Part shown: piece after piece, positions 25,063-33,538 of the stretch | How the letters are laid out: each line of letters starts with the position of its first letter | Numbering within the stretch: position 1 is the first letter of the stretch | Source: JAXMAR01 sp046350295 | GTDB taxonomy: Bacteria > Planctomycetota > Planctomycetia > Gemmatales > Gemmataceae | Direction of reading: 5' to 3' | Assembly (NCBI GenBank): GCA_046350295.1 | Contig: JAXMAR010000011.1 | Span: forward strand, 62,001-126,000 | DNA length: 64,000 nt | Program-made: the position numbers and the translations under genes | The notes under the pieces: generated by a model | Database searches by the model: none | What the model saw: the letters and a program-made list of their open reading frames with translations, nothing else | Told to the model about the DNA's origin: nothing

Positions 25063-26349
25063 TCACCCCGCGCTGTCGCTCATTCCGGCCTCGAGCTCCG
25101 CCGCGAATGGCTCGAGGGCTCCGAGCAAGGCCGACGCCGAGGCGAGGCGATCTTCCTGACGGCGTTCCAACATCTTGACGATGATCGCCTCGAAGGCTTC
25201 CGGAATGCTCGGGTTCACGCGGCGCGGGGGCGTCAGCGGCGCGTCCCGGACCTGTTCCAAGGTCTCCTCCGCCGTCGTGCCGAGGAACGGCGGTCGGCCT
25301 GTCACGCGGGCGTAGACCACGGCCCCCAGGCTGTAGATGTCGGATAGCTCATCGACGAAGGCGCCGGCGGTCGCCTGTTCGGGAGAAACATAGGCGACTT
25401 CGGCCGGTTGGCGGCCGGCGCGGATCTTTTCGCCCAGGGCGCTGCCGGCGAGGGCCTCGTCGAGCTTCAAGTTGGCCAGCTTGGCGGCCCGGCTGGCGCT
25501 TTCGAGCAGGATGTTCGGCGGGCAGATGCGGCCATGTCGGTGGCGCTGGCGATGAAGATATTCCAGCACAAAGCCCATTTCCATCGCCAGGCGCAGGCCG
25601 CGCTGCCACTTGGGCCGTGTCTTGCCCGCCGCCGCCTGGCGCTTGAGCACATCGGCGAGGCTTTCGCCGACGACGTGCTCGCGCGCGATCCAGGTGAAGG
25701 GGCCGTTCTTGCCGACGCCCAGCAGACTCACCAGGTAATCGTGCCGCAGCGGCAGGACCTGCTTCATCACCGCGGCGAAGCGTTGCAGCTCTTGGGGGTT
25801 CGCCGGGAAATCGGTGGCGAACACGCGCAGCACGATGGTCTGATTCGATTTCTTGTCCTCGGCGACATAGACGGCGCGGCAAGCGTTCGCCGCCAAGGTC
25901 TCGCCGATCTCGTAGTGACCGAGGATCTTGCCCTGAAGCCGGCCGATCGAGTCCGTGGCGGCAGCGGGGGTCTTGACGGGCGGCGCGGCCGCGGCAGCCT
26001 CCGCCGCACGCGCCGCCTGCGCCGCTTTGGCGGGCGGGCCGGCGACGGCGGCCGGCTCCAGGCGCATGTGCGTGTTGCCGACGCGCAGGATGTCTCCTTC
26101 CTTGAGGTCGTGCTGGTGCTCGATCTTCACCTTGTTGACGAACGAGCCGCCGGCGCCGTAGAGGTGCTTCACGCGCGCCGTCCCCTCCTCCGTCACCTCC
26201 ACCTGGCAATGGTGACGGCCGATGAACAGGTCGTTGAGGACGATGTCGACGTCGTCGTGGGACCGGCCGATGACGATGGCGCCGCGCTCGGGCAGCGGGA
26301 AAACGGTGCTGGCGTCCGCGCCGTCCACGACCAGGAATTGCCACGGCAT
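25063..26349 (-). CDS. FHA domain fused to a serine/threonine pseudokinase
   Basis: A 428-residue protein. Residues 1-97 form an FHA domain with its phosphothreonine-binding residues (GRS at 28-30, RHH at 45-47, GSFVN at 68-72). An Ala/Pro-rich linker leads to a protein kinase fold from about 145. All catalytic elements are altered: the glycine loop lacks glycines (TLAANACRAVYVA), the VAIK lysine is Arg175 (IVLRVF), the HRD motif reads HGR (272-274) with Cys for the catalytic-loop Lys, and DFG is replaced by NLK (293-295). Fold elements remain (YVSPEQA, SDIYSLGAVVYARVTGRPPF). It should bind phosphothreonine but not phosphorylate, so a scaffold or receptor role is likely. Confidence 0.88.
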   Translation of the reverse strand: MPWQFLVVDGADASTVFPLPERGAIVIGRSHDDVDIVLNDLFIGRHHCQVEVTEEGTARVKHLYGAGGSFVNKVKIEHQHDLKEGDILRVGNTHMRLEPAAVAGPPAKAAQAARAAEAAAAAPPVKTPAAATDSIGRLQGKILGHYEIGETLAANACRAVYVAEDKKSNQTIVLRVFATDFPANPQELQRFAAVMKQVLPLRHDYLVSLLGVGKNGPFTWIAREHVVGESLADVLKRQAAAGKTRPKWQRGLRLAMEMGFVLEYLHRQRHRHGRICPPNILLESASRAAKLANLKLDEALAGSALGEKIRAGRQPAEVAYVSPEQATAGAFVDELSDIYSLGAVVYARVTGRPPFLGTTAEETLEQVRDAPLTPPRRVNPSIPEAFEAIIVKMLERRQEDRLASASALLGALEPFAAELEAGMSDSAG

Positions 26350-26608
26350 GGCGCATCCTCTGAGGCAAGGGACAAGCGAGAGTCAAGGTGCTGGATAACG
26401 GTAGTATGCCGTGGGCCGGCGGTTTACGCAAGAGCGGGCGCGGACGGCACGGCACGAATCGCTCTCGGCGTTGCGATCGGAGCAAGAATGGATTGCATTC
26501 AGCCCCAGACCCCTGATCTGCAACTCATTTCTCGTCATCGGCGCAACCTGCTGTGCGGAAGCCACTTGATTCATTGCGATCGATCTGCAACGCATTCACG
26601 ACACCGTA

Positions 26609-26934
26609 TCACGGGGGCGACGTCGGCAGAATCTCCTCATACTCTGACCGATCCTCCTGATCAATCTGCCGCGCGGGGTCGAGGATGAGATCCTCGTTCA
26701 TCTCATCGCGGCAGAAGGTCTTGCGGAACTTCGTGATGAACAGCCCCCCCTGCAGATGGCCGGCGAGTTGTGTCAGCCCTGTGACATCCTCGGCGGGGAC
26801 GTCGCGCACAGCGTAGCCGAAGGGACGTTCCTTCTGCGCCTTGGCGAGGCGGGCCTGGATGACCTTGACGATGGCCTGCGCGCGCTTGGGGTCTTTCATG
26901 TCGGCTGGGGTGAAGCCTTCATCGACGTTCCGTC
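26609..26934 (-). pseudogene. Truncated duplicate of the DUF2330 gene 3' end
   Basis: This reads as the last 96-107 residues of the DUF2330 protein encoded at 30034-31416: ERPFGYAVRDVPAEDVTGLT, GLFITKFRKTFCRDEMNEDL and the same C-terminus EDRSEYEEILPTSPP. Similarity extends upstream of the first ATG (NVDEGFTPADMK), where an in-frame TGA cuts it off. The rest of the gene, including the signal peptide, is missing. Many differences from the intact copy show that the duplication is not recent. Not expected to be functional. Confidence 0.85.
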
Positions 26935-27151
26935 AGAAGAGCGCTTTTGCCTGCCATTTGACCTTCCTTTCCACTGGGGGACGGCTTACCATTCAGTTTG
27001 AGTTGGCGCCGAACGGCAGGCCACGATAGCAGAACAGAGGTCTCCAGGCCAGCGGCGTTGGGCGCGTCGGGCGCTTCCGTCAGGCGGAAAACGCTACCCA
27101 TGCCTTTGCCAAATGATCCCGGTCACGATGAGGCGGTAGAGAGGAGCGACC

Positions 27152-27469
27152 ATGGACAATGCAAACGGCCGCAACGGCATTGCCGCAACCGCGCCGTTGG
27201 AGCGGTGGTCTGGGCGGCTCTGGTCCAACCAACTCGTCGCGCTGCGTTTCGTCTCGGTCGAGGAACTGGATGAGGCGATCGACTGGCTTTGGAGCGATCC
27301 CGAGTTGCGACACCTTCCTCGTGTCCACGTCGGCAAGCGGACCATGGCAGTCCCCATTTCAGCCGCTGACCACTTCCAACAGCGGGGCTTCAAGTTTGAG
27401 CCTGTCCCCACCACGCCTGCCGGCGATCTCTCCGCGGAAAAAATGAACCGAATCCGTCGATCTCATTGA
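27152..27469 (+). CDS. Small hypothetical protein
   Basis: A 105-residue protein with a good ribosome binding site (GAGAGGAGCGACC before ATG). The central part, LVALRFVSVEELDEAIDWLW, followed by HVGKRTMAVPISAADHFQQR, reads like a compact alpha/beta fold. No signal peptide, no known motif. Its stop overlaps that of the convergent enolase-superfamily gene by 7 bases. It lies inside the segment bracketed by the two DUF2330 copies. Confidence 0.6.
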   Translation: MDNANGRNGIAATAPLERWSGRLWSNQLVALRFVSVEELDEAIDWLWSDPELRHLPRVHVGKRTMAVPISAADHFQQRGFKFEPVPTTPAGDLSAEKMNRIRRSH

Positions 27470-28626
27470 TCCTTCGGAGCTCGCCACCGCGCCGTATCGT
27501 ACGGCAGAAACTGCCCGCGCTCCAGGTAGGCCTGGTGGTAGCGCGCCACCTTCTCTTCATCCACCTCGATGCCCAGGCCGCTGCCGCATGGAACGCCCCA
27601 GTTCGGGCCGGTGGCGATCGGAAGCGGTTGCTTCAGAATGTCGTCTTGCATGATGTGGGCGGTGTGTTGATTCCCGTCCACGACATTGGGCAGCGTGAGC
27701 AGGACGTGATGGGCGGCCGCGGCCGCGATCCCCAATTCGCCGTGCGAATGCTTGACGACGTTGAGCCCTTCGAAGTGGGCCACGTGGCAGAGCCGTTGGA
27801 ATTGGCTGAGCGAACCGACCCAGTACGGACTGAAGCAGAACACATCCGCGGCCCGGCCGGTGATCTGGCGGTAGGCGTCCTCCGCCGTCCAGAGACCCTC
27901 GTTGGCGCAGACCGCGACCGGCGTGCGGCGGCGAACCTCTTGCATCCCCGCGACCGGCTCGGCCCGCACGGGCTGCTCGATAAAGTCGATCCGGTAAGCG
28001 TCCAGCCGGGCCAGGTTGCGGACGGCCTCGTTCACGCTCCAGGCCATGTTGGCGTCGAGGCGAATCTTGGCGTCCGCGCCGGCAGCCGCGCGCACGCTCC
28101 GCACCATCTCGACCTCGGCTTCGATATCGAGGCCGACCTTCAAGTAGAAGACATGGAAACCGAGCGCGCGGCCGTGCCGGCATTGCTCGGCCAGCTCCGC
28201 CGGAGAGCCGCGCTTGAGGTAATAGAAGTAATTGATCGTATCGCGCGTCGTGCCGCCGAGCAGGTTGTAGAGCGGCTCGCCGCATGCTTTGCCCGCGAGA
28301 TCGGCAAGCGCCATGTCGATGCCGGCGAAGGCGAAGCTGGCGGTCGGCTTGCGAAACTGCCACAGGCCCCAGTGCCACAGCTCCGCCCGGATCGCCTCGC
28401 GCTCCCACGGCGCTCGGCCCAGGACGAACGGGCACATCCCTTTGAGTGCCTCGGCGACCGACTCGACGTTGGCGCCGCTGCAGCTCTCGCCCCAGCCGAC
28501 GCGCCCATCGTCGCTAGTAACCTTGACGACAACGGCCGTGACGCCGTCGCGATCGACCTGGGCGCTGGTCTCGCGGTGCGTGTAGGCGATGCTGACGGGG
28601 ATGAGGTCGATGGCGCCGATCTTCAT
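27463..28626 (-). CDS. Mandelate racemase/muconate lactonizing enzyme family protein
   Basis: A 387-residue enolase-superfamily enzyme. The N-terminal capping domain (residues 1-125) is followed by a barrel with the metal ligands Asp191 (IRLDANMAW), Glu217 (FIEQPV) and Glu243 (CANEG). Lys163 lies in YLKVGLD, the position of the first base of the KxK motif, and the second Lys is Gly165. A His occurs in VKHSHGELG. Members abstract the alpha-proton of a carboxylate to racemise, dehydrate or lactonise it; the exact substrate is unclear. TGATG overlap with the upstream MFS gene implies one transcription unit for uptake and catabolism of an organic acid. Confidence 0.88.
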   Translation of the reverse strand: MKIGAIDLIPVSIAYTHRETSAQVDRDGVTAVVVKVTSDDGRVGWGESCSGANVESVAEALKGMCPFVLGRAPWEREAIRAELWHWGLWQFRKPTASFAFAGIDMALADLAGKACGEPLYNLLGGTTRDTINYFYYLKRGSPAELAEQCRHGRALGFHVFYLKVGLDIEAEVEMVRSVRAAAGADAKIRLDANMAWSVNEAVRNLARLDAYRIDFIEQPVRAEPVAGMQEVRRRTPVAVCANEGLWTAEDAYRQITGRAADVFCFSPYWVGSLSQFQRLCHVAHFEGLNVVKHSHGELGIAAAAAHHVLLTLPNVVDGNQHTAHIMQDDILKQPLPIATGPNWGVPCGSGLGIEVDEEKVARYHQAYLERGQFLPYDTARWRAPKDQ

Positions 28627-29927
28627 CAGGTGCCGCCTTTCGCCGCGCTGTTCGGAGTGATCCAAAGCCACAGGAAGCCACCGAGCACGGACAGGCCGGC
28701 CGCGACGCCGAACGCCACGTCCCAGCCCCAGGGCTTGGCGATGAGGGGCGTGATCGACGCCGACAGCGTGCCGCCGATGTTACCCCCCATGTTCAGGATG
28801 CCGCCTGCGGAGCCGGCGTCGTCCCCCGCGACCTCGATCATGCTGGCCCAGAACGGCCCTTCCACCGACATCACCAAACCCTCGCAAATCGTCAGGAAGA
28901 CGACGGCGACATACGCGTCTTCGACCTGCGCCCCCAGGATCAAGAGCCCACCCGCCAGCGCCAATCCCAGCATGGGGAGCAACCGCCGGCCCCAGGGGTA
29001 GCCCAGGCGGCGGACGAGCCGATCGGAGAGGAAGCCTCCGAGGGGCGTCGTGACGATGGTGAGGAGCCAGGGCATGGTCGCCAGCCAGCTGCTTTCCAGG
29101 ATCGTGAAATGGCGCACCTCCACAAGGTAATGGAAGAACCAGAACACGAACACGTAGGAGATGTAACCCTGGAGCAGGTAGCTGCAGGTCAACAGCCAAA
29201 GGCTTCTCCTGGTCGCCAAGCGGAGGCCGACCTTTAACAACCCGTCTTTCTCCGGCCGCGGCGCTGGCGGCTCGCCCAACGGCGCCGGGAACGCGACTTG
29301 GACGGGCAGGGGATCGTCGCGCCCAAGGAAGAACACGACGGGCGCGAGTAGAAAGGCCGGAATGGCGCCGATGACGAGGGCGTTTTGCCAGTTCAGCTCA
29401 TCGGCCAAAGGGCCGAGGAAGATGGGGGCGACCGCGCTGCCGATGCCGATCCCCGCGATCACGATGGCGTTGGCGAGCCCCTGACGCTTTGCCGGGACGC
29501 AGCCGCGCAGGCTTCGTGCCGCCGCGGGAAACGTGGGCGCCTGGCTGACCCCAAGAGCCAGTCGGATGACGAGGAGGGTATAAAAAACGCCCAGCCACTG
29601 GCTGAGCGGCTGGACGAAGGCGGTCAGTAGATTGAAGACGCCCCAGCACACCAGCGCCAGCGTGAGGACCCGGCGCGGGCCGAACCGATCCGCCAGGAAG
29701 CCCGCGGGAAACTGGCACAGGGCGTAGCCGAGGGTGAACGCGCTGAAGACATTGCCGAGCAATTCCTCGTCCAGGCCCAGCGCGGGCCGCATCAGGTGGC
29801 CGACCACGGAGACGTTGCTGCGCTCGAGGTAGCTGATGGCGCTGACGGCGCACATCATCCAGATGACCGGCCAGTAGCCGCACGCGGACTGCGCCTTCGC
29901 CCCCTCCGCCAAAGAATTTGCATCCAC
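28626..29927 (-). CDS. MFS transporter partnered with the enolase-superfamily enzyme
   Basis: A 12-helix transporter of about 433 residues, ACS-like: CAVSAISYLERSNVSVVG in helix 1, YALCQFPAGFLADRFGPRRV in the helix 2-3 loop, RLALGVSQAPTFPAAARSL and FWASMIEVAGDDAGSAGGIL. It probably imports the acid used by the downstream enzyme. I prefer GTG 29927: the longer frame to 29969 includes a 21-bp sequence repeated outside the gene (29937-29957 and 30004-30024), so that part is unlikely to be coding. The stop overlaps the next start by one base. Confidence 0.82.
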   Translation of the reverse strand: MDANSLAEGAKAQSACGYWPVIWMMCAVSAISYLERSNVSVVGHLMRPALGLDEELLGNVFSAFTLGYALCQFPAGFLADRFGPRRVLTLALVCWGVFNLLTAFVQPLSQWLGVFYTLLVIRLALGVSQAPTFPAAARSLRGCVPAKRQGLANAIVIAGIGIGSAVAPIFLGPLADELNWQNALVIGAIPAFLLAPVVFFLGRDDPLPVQVAFPAPLGEPPAPRPEKDGLLKVGLRLATRRSLWLLTCSYLLQGYISYVFVFWFFHYLVEVRHFTILESSWLATMPWLLTIVTTPLGGFLSDRLVRRLGYPWGRRLLPMLGLALAGGLLILGAQVEDAYVAVVFLTICEGLVMSVEGPFWASMIEVAGDDAGSAGGILNMGGNIGGTLSASITPLIAKPWGWDVAFGVAAGLSVLGGFLWLWITPNSAAKGGT

Positions 29928-29936
29928 GGACAGACA

Positions 29937-30024
29937 CCCGATCAGCGACTCATTTTCGACTCTCTCCACAACGCCGGAAGCAGCCAGCCTTTGATTCGTG
30001 GCGCCCGATCAGCGACTCATTTTC
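29937..30024. repeat. 21-bp direct repeat, 67-bp spacing
   Basis: CCCGATCAGCGACTCATTTTC occurs exactly at 29937-29957 and again at 30004-30024, directly downstream of the intact DUF2330 gene. A diverged relative may lie at about 26512-26535, downstream of the truncated DUF2330 copy. It could be a footprint of the duplication or of a small mobile element. Confidence 0.7.
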
Positions 30025-30033
30025 AAGGACCGC

Positions 30034-31416
30034 TCACGGCGGCGAGGTCGGGAGGATCTCCTCGTACTCCGACCGATCTTCCTGCTCTTCCTGTCGCGCC
30101 GGCACGAGGACCAGGTCGTCGTTCATCTCGTCGCGGCAGAAGATCTTGCGGAACTTGGTGATGAAGAGGCCCTCTTGGAGGTGGCCGGCGAGCTGGGTCA
30201 GCCCTTTGACATCGTCGGCGGGGACGTCGCGCACAGCGTAGCCGAAGGGGCGTTCTTTTTGCGATTTGGCGAGGCGGGCCTGGATGACCTTGACGATGGC
30301 CTGGGACCGTTTGGCGTCCTTCATGTCGGCGGGCGTGAAACCTTCGTCGACGTTGGGGACCTTCTCGCTGTAGGGCGCCTCGCCCTTGAGGACTCTGATG
30401 TCGTTGGCGATCAGCTTGCGGGCCCATTCCATCGTGGTCGGGATGTGGCCCTTGTCATTCGGTAACGGGCGCTGGCCGGGCAGGAACTTGAAGCCGAGGT
30501 CGCTGGCGCGTTTGAGGAGGACAGGGACCTGCGGGCCGAGGGCTTTGACCCATTCCTCGCCGCCGCCCTGGATGCCGCCGGGGGTGCAGCCGGTCGCCGC
30601 CTGGAGCATGGGGACCCAGGTGTACTGGTAGGTCCAGTCGCCGGGCATGTCGACCTTGTGCGGGGCCTGGACGTAGATCAGGGCCTCAGTCTTGTCCTTG
30701 ACGCTGATCTGCGTGATCTTGAGCGGATAGATGAACTTGTCGGAGGCGAACTGGAAGCGCGTCGGCGTCACTTCGCCCGTGAACGTGCCGTCCCTGTTCT
30801 TCTTCATTGCCATGGTGTCGATCTTCATGACGGTGAAGAACCACTTCTTCTTGACGTAATATTCGAGCGTCGCCTCGTCGCCGGCGTACTGATACTTGTT
30901 GGCCTTGAGCCAGTCGAAGAGGGCGTCGGCGCGGTCGGCTTCGAGGATCTTGTAATCGAGGGAGCCGACGACGCCGGTTTCGAGGATGCGGACGGGGGGT
31001 AGTCGTGTCGTTTCCGTAAGAAGCAGGCTGTTATGCTTTGCCGAGCGGGCCGCCCGAACCGCTTGTTCATAGCGATCGAGGACGCGGTAACGATCCAAAA
31101 GCTCACTATGAGGCGTTTCTCGCTTCTTCAGAATCGTGTAAACCGCCAGGCGCCTGAAGAACTCCTTCGGCATCTCGTGCAGCTTCGGCTGGCTCGGCGT
31201 CGGGATGACCATGCCGAAGTCGAGGGCGTTGCCTTCGAACTTCGGCTGCACCGTGAACGTTTCCGTCTTCGCGGCCGGATCGTAGGTGAGGAAGACCTTC
31301 TGCGCCGGCTGGAGGATGTCCGCGTTCTTGGCGGAGAAGTAGCAGCAGGCGGCGTCGGCCCGAGCGGCGACGGCGAGGACAAGGAGGGGCACGGCGCAGC
31401 GGAGAGTCGCGGTCAT
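30034..31416 (-). CDS. DUF2330 domain secreted protein
   Basis: A 460-residue exported protein with signal peptide (RCAVPLLVLAVAARADA) directly followed by a Cys pair (ACCYFSAKNADILQPAQ), the usual start of DUF2330 proteins. The body contains ALDFGMVIPTPSQPKLHEMP, YYVKKKWFFTVMKIDTM and YPLKITQISVKDKTEALIYV. The role of the family is unknown; it is found in envelope-rich or surface-protein contexts. Its last ~100 residues recur as a truncated copy at 26609-26934. No partner gene is coupled to it. Confidence 0.85.
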   Translation of the reverse strand: MTATLRCAVPLLVLAVAARADAACCYFSAKNADILQPAQKVFLTYDPAAKTETFTVQPKFEGNALDFGMVIPTPSQPKLHEMPKEFFRRLAVYTILKKRETPHSELLDRYRVLDRYEQAVRAARSAKHNSLLLTETTRLPPVRILETGVVGSLDYKILEADRADALFDWLKANKYQYAGDEATLEYYVKKKWFFTVMKIDTMAMKKNRDGTFTGEVTPTRFQFASDKFIYPLKITQISVKDKTEALIYVQAPHKVDMPGDWTYQYTWVPMLQAATGCTPGGIQGGGEEWVKALGPQVPVLLKRASDLGFKFLPGQRPLPNDKGHIPTTMEWARKLIANDIRVLKGEAPYSEKVPNVDEGFTPADMKDAKRSQAIVKVIQARLAKSQKERPFGYAVRDVPADDVKGLTQLAGHLQEGLFITKFRKIFCRDEMNDDLVLVPARQEEQEDRSEYEEILPTSPP

Positions 31417-32037
31417 GAGGTGACTCCTTTGGGAAAGGCGGGGGCATTATACCCTGGCGGGCCGGGGAGACGCCATCATTGCTTTTGTGGGTTACCAGGG
31501 TGTAGGTTCGCAGGGTGGCCGGGGCTGGTGAAGATTCGCGGGCGTAGAAGTATCGGTTGCGAAGCCCCGGCCGGACATTGCGCCACGGCACTGGCGCTGC
31601 GGCCGGGGCTTGGCCTCTGATCGCTTGGCGTCTCCGACTCTACGCCAGCCCCAACCACCCATCCCGTGTCTGGATTGTCAATGTCGTTGTCAGCGTTTTT
31701 TGGCTGCTTTCACTGGGGTGGCGACGCTTTCAGCGTAACGTGAGATGCCGTTGACCTGTTACGGCACAAACGAGAGGTCAAGGTCAGCATTCGTTTCAGC
31801 AACTGTGGCAGTGTGAAATAGATGAAACGAGAGTGGGCTGTATCGCGTGTGTGTGCGCCGGTCTGGGGTATGGCAAGTGGCAAGTCGCGGTGGGGGGGGT
31901 GGGAGTTGGCGTGCTGGCGTGCACGTCGTTTGGTCAGCGCAAGGCGAGGGGCGTCTTCATGTTGGGTGGGTGGGTCCGCGCCAAACACCTTGGCGTGGAG
32001 GTGGCGTGGAGGCTGAAGCGGCGCCGACAGGAGTCCC
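31417..32037. other. Hairpin-rich intergenic region without a gene
   Basis: 621 bases with no convincing ORF. AAGCCCCGGCCG (31562-31573) pairs exactly with 31600-31611, enclosing a nested CGCCA/TGGCG hairpin (31581-31596); a third arm GGCCGGGGCT lies at 31517-31526. Further on, TCGTTTCA and TGAAACGA (about 31790-31830) can pair, and a G-run (eight Gs near 31890) flanked by other G tracts may form a quadruplex. It may also hold the promoter of the DUF2330 gene. Confidence 0.55.
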
Positions 32038-33414
32038 CTACAGCAACGCCTCCAGAACACGCCCCGTCGTCAGCGGCAGCGGGCGGCGCAGATAGTCGTA
32101 GATGATCTCGTCGGGACGGAGGCCCATGAGGTGGTAGATCGTCGCGTGCAGGTCGACCGGATCGACGGGGTCGACGGCGGGAAAGGCGCCGACGCGGTCG
32201 GAGGCGCCGTGGACGCGGCCGCCCTGGATGCCGCCGCCCGCCAGCAGGACCGACTGGCACGAGCCCCAGTGATCGCGGCCGGCGGCGGCGTTGATCCGCG
32301 GCGTGCGGCCGAACTCGCCCATGACGACGACCACGGTCTGTTCCAGAAGCCCGCGCTGCGCGAGGTCTTCGAGGAGGGCGGAGACGCCCTGGTCGACCAT
32401 CGGCAATAGCTCGGTCTGCAGCGCCTCGAAATTCTTGGAGTGCGTGTCCCAGCCGTCGCAGACGGTCATCTCGTTGAAGTGGATCGCGACCATCGGCACT
32501 TCGGCTTCGGCGAGACGGCGGGCCAAAAGCAGCGCCTTGCCGAAACGATGATCGCCGTAGCGTTCGCGGCGGGGCGGCGGCTCGCCGTCGAGCGTGAAGA
32601 GGCCGGCGCGGGCCGACGCGGCGCCGGTCAGGGCGACGGCCTGATGCCGCACCTGCTGATGGAGCCGCGTCCCGGCGAGGGGACGGCCTTCGAGGACGGA
32701 GAGGAGAGCGGTGCGGCGTTCGAAGCGCTCGGCGGCGACGTCGCGCGGCGGGGTGAGGGCGGGGATGCCATCCGCGGCGCCGGGTTCGTTGTTGACGCCG
32801 AGCGGATCGACGAGGGGGCCGAGTAAGCCGGCGCCGCCCCCGCGTAATAGCGTGCGGGCCCGCTTGAACTCGCCGCGCGTGCTGCTGCGGATGGCCAGCT
32901 CGGGAATGGCGATGTAGCCGGGGAGGCCGCGCGGCGTCTCCTTCCTATAGGCGAGGATGGCGCCAAGGTGAGGCGCGTCGATCCGCTGCGGCGGGCGGAT
33001 GTCGTTATCGAGGTTGGGCTGCTCGACCAAGCGGCCGGTCAGCGTGTAATAGATCATCGGCGTGTGGTTGTGGTTGGGATGGCTGACCGAGCGGATCAGC
33101 GCATAACGGTCTGCCAGCGTCGCCAGCCGCGGCAGGTGCTCGCAGATGCGCAGGCCGCCCACGCGCGTCGCGATGGGGCGAAACGGCCCACGGATCTCGG
33201 CCGGGGCCTCGGGCTTCAGGTCCCACATGTCGAGATGGGGAGGGCCGCCCAGCAAGTAGATGAGGATGCACGAGCGCGCCTGACCGAGCGGGCGTGGCGG
33301 GCCGGCGCGAAGGGAGGGGGTGAGCGCCGGCAGAAAACCGGCCACCGCCAGACCGGCGCCGTAGCGAAGGAAGTCGCGACGGCCCAGATGCCAGGGCGCG
33401 GCTCGCGGATGCAC
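32038..33414 (-). CDS. DUF1501 domain protein
   Basis: A 458-residue DUF1501 member. GTG at 33414 is preceded by AAAGGAG and gives the twin-arginine-like leader LGRRDFLRYGAGLAVAGFLP. Landmarks: ILIYLLGGPPHLDMWDLKP, GWDTHSKNFEALQTELLP, VVVMGEFGRTPRINAAAGRD and VDLHATIYHLMGLRPDEI, which fit an alkaline-phosphatase-like fold. It lies 124 bases after another DUF1501 gene on the same strand, so a tandem pair; the two are clearly diverged. No DUF1549/DUF1553 partner is adjacent. Confidence 0.85.
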   Translation of the reverse strand: MHPRAAPWHLGRRDFLRYGAGLAVAGFLPALTPSLRAGPPRPLGQARSCILIYLLGGPPHLDMWDLKPEAPAEIRGPFRPIATRVGGLRICEHLPRLATLADRYALIRSVSHPNHNHTPMIYYTLTGRLVEQPNLDNDIRPPQRIDAPHLGAILAYRKETPRGLPGYIAIPELAIRSSTRGEFKRARTLLRGGGAGLLGPLVDPLGVNNEPGAADGIPALTPPRDVAAERFERRTALLSVLEGRPLAGTRLHQQVRHQAVALTGAASARAGLFTLDGEPPPRRERYGDHRFGKALLLARRLAEAEVPMVAIHFNEMTVCDGWDTHSKNFEALQTELLPMVDQGVSALLEDLAQRGLLEQTVVVVMGEFGRTPRINAAAGRDHWGSCQSVLLAGGGIQGGRVHGASDRVGAFPAVDPVDPVDLHATIYHLMGLRPDEIIYDYLRRPLPLTTGRVLEALL

Positions 33415-33538
33415 CGGCGTCTCCTTTGATCGAGCGGATGGCAAGCGAGAGTAGATCGATTCTAACAGTCGGGAGGATCGTCGCAACTTCATTCCATGTG
33501 ACGGATCACCACACCGAGGGCGCCCTGCTGCGGACTCA

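Noticed and set aside
25063..26349. Active Hanks-type kinase
   Set aside because: Lys, HRD Asp and DFG Asp are all absent.
31833..32105. Overlapping plus-strand ORFs near 31.9 kb
   Set aside because: Compositionally odd, run into the DUF1501 3' end on the other strand and lack recognisable motifs or ribosome binding sites.
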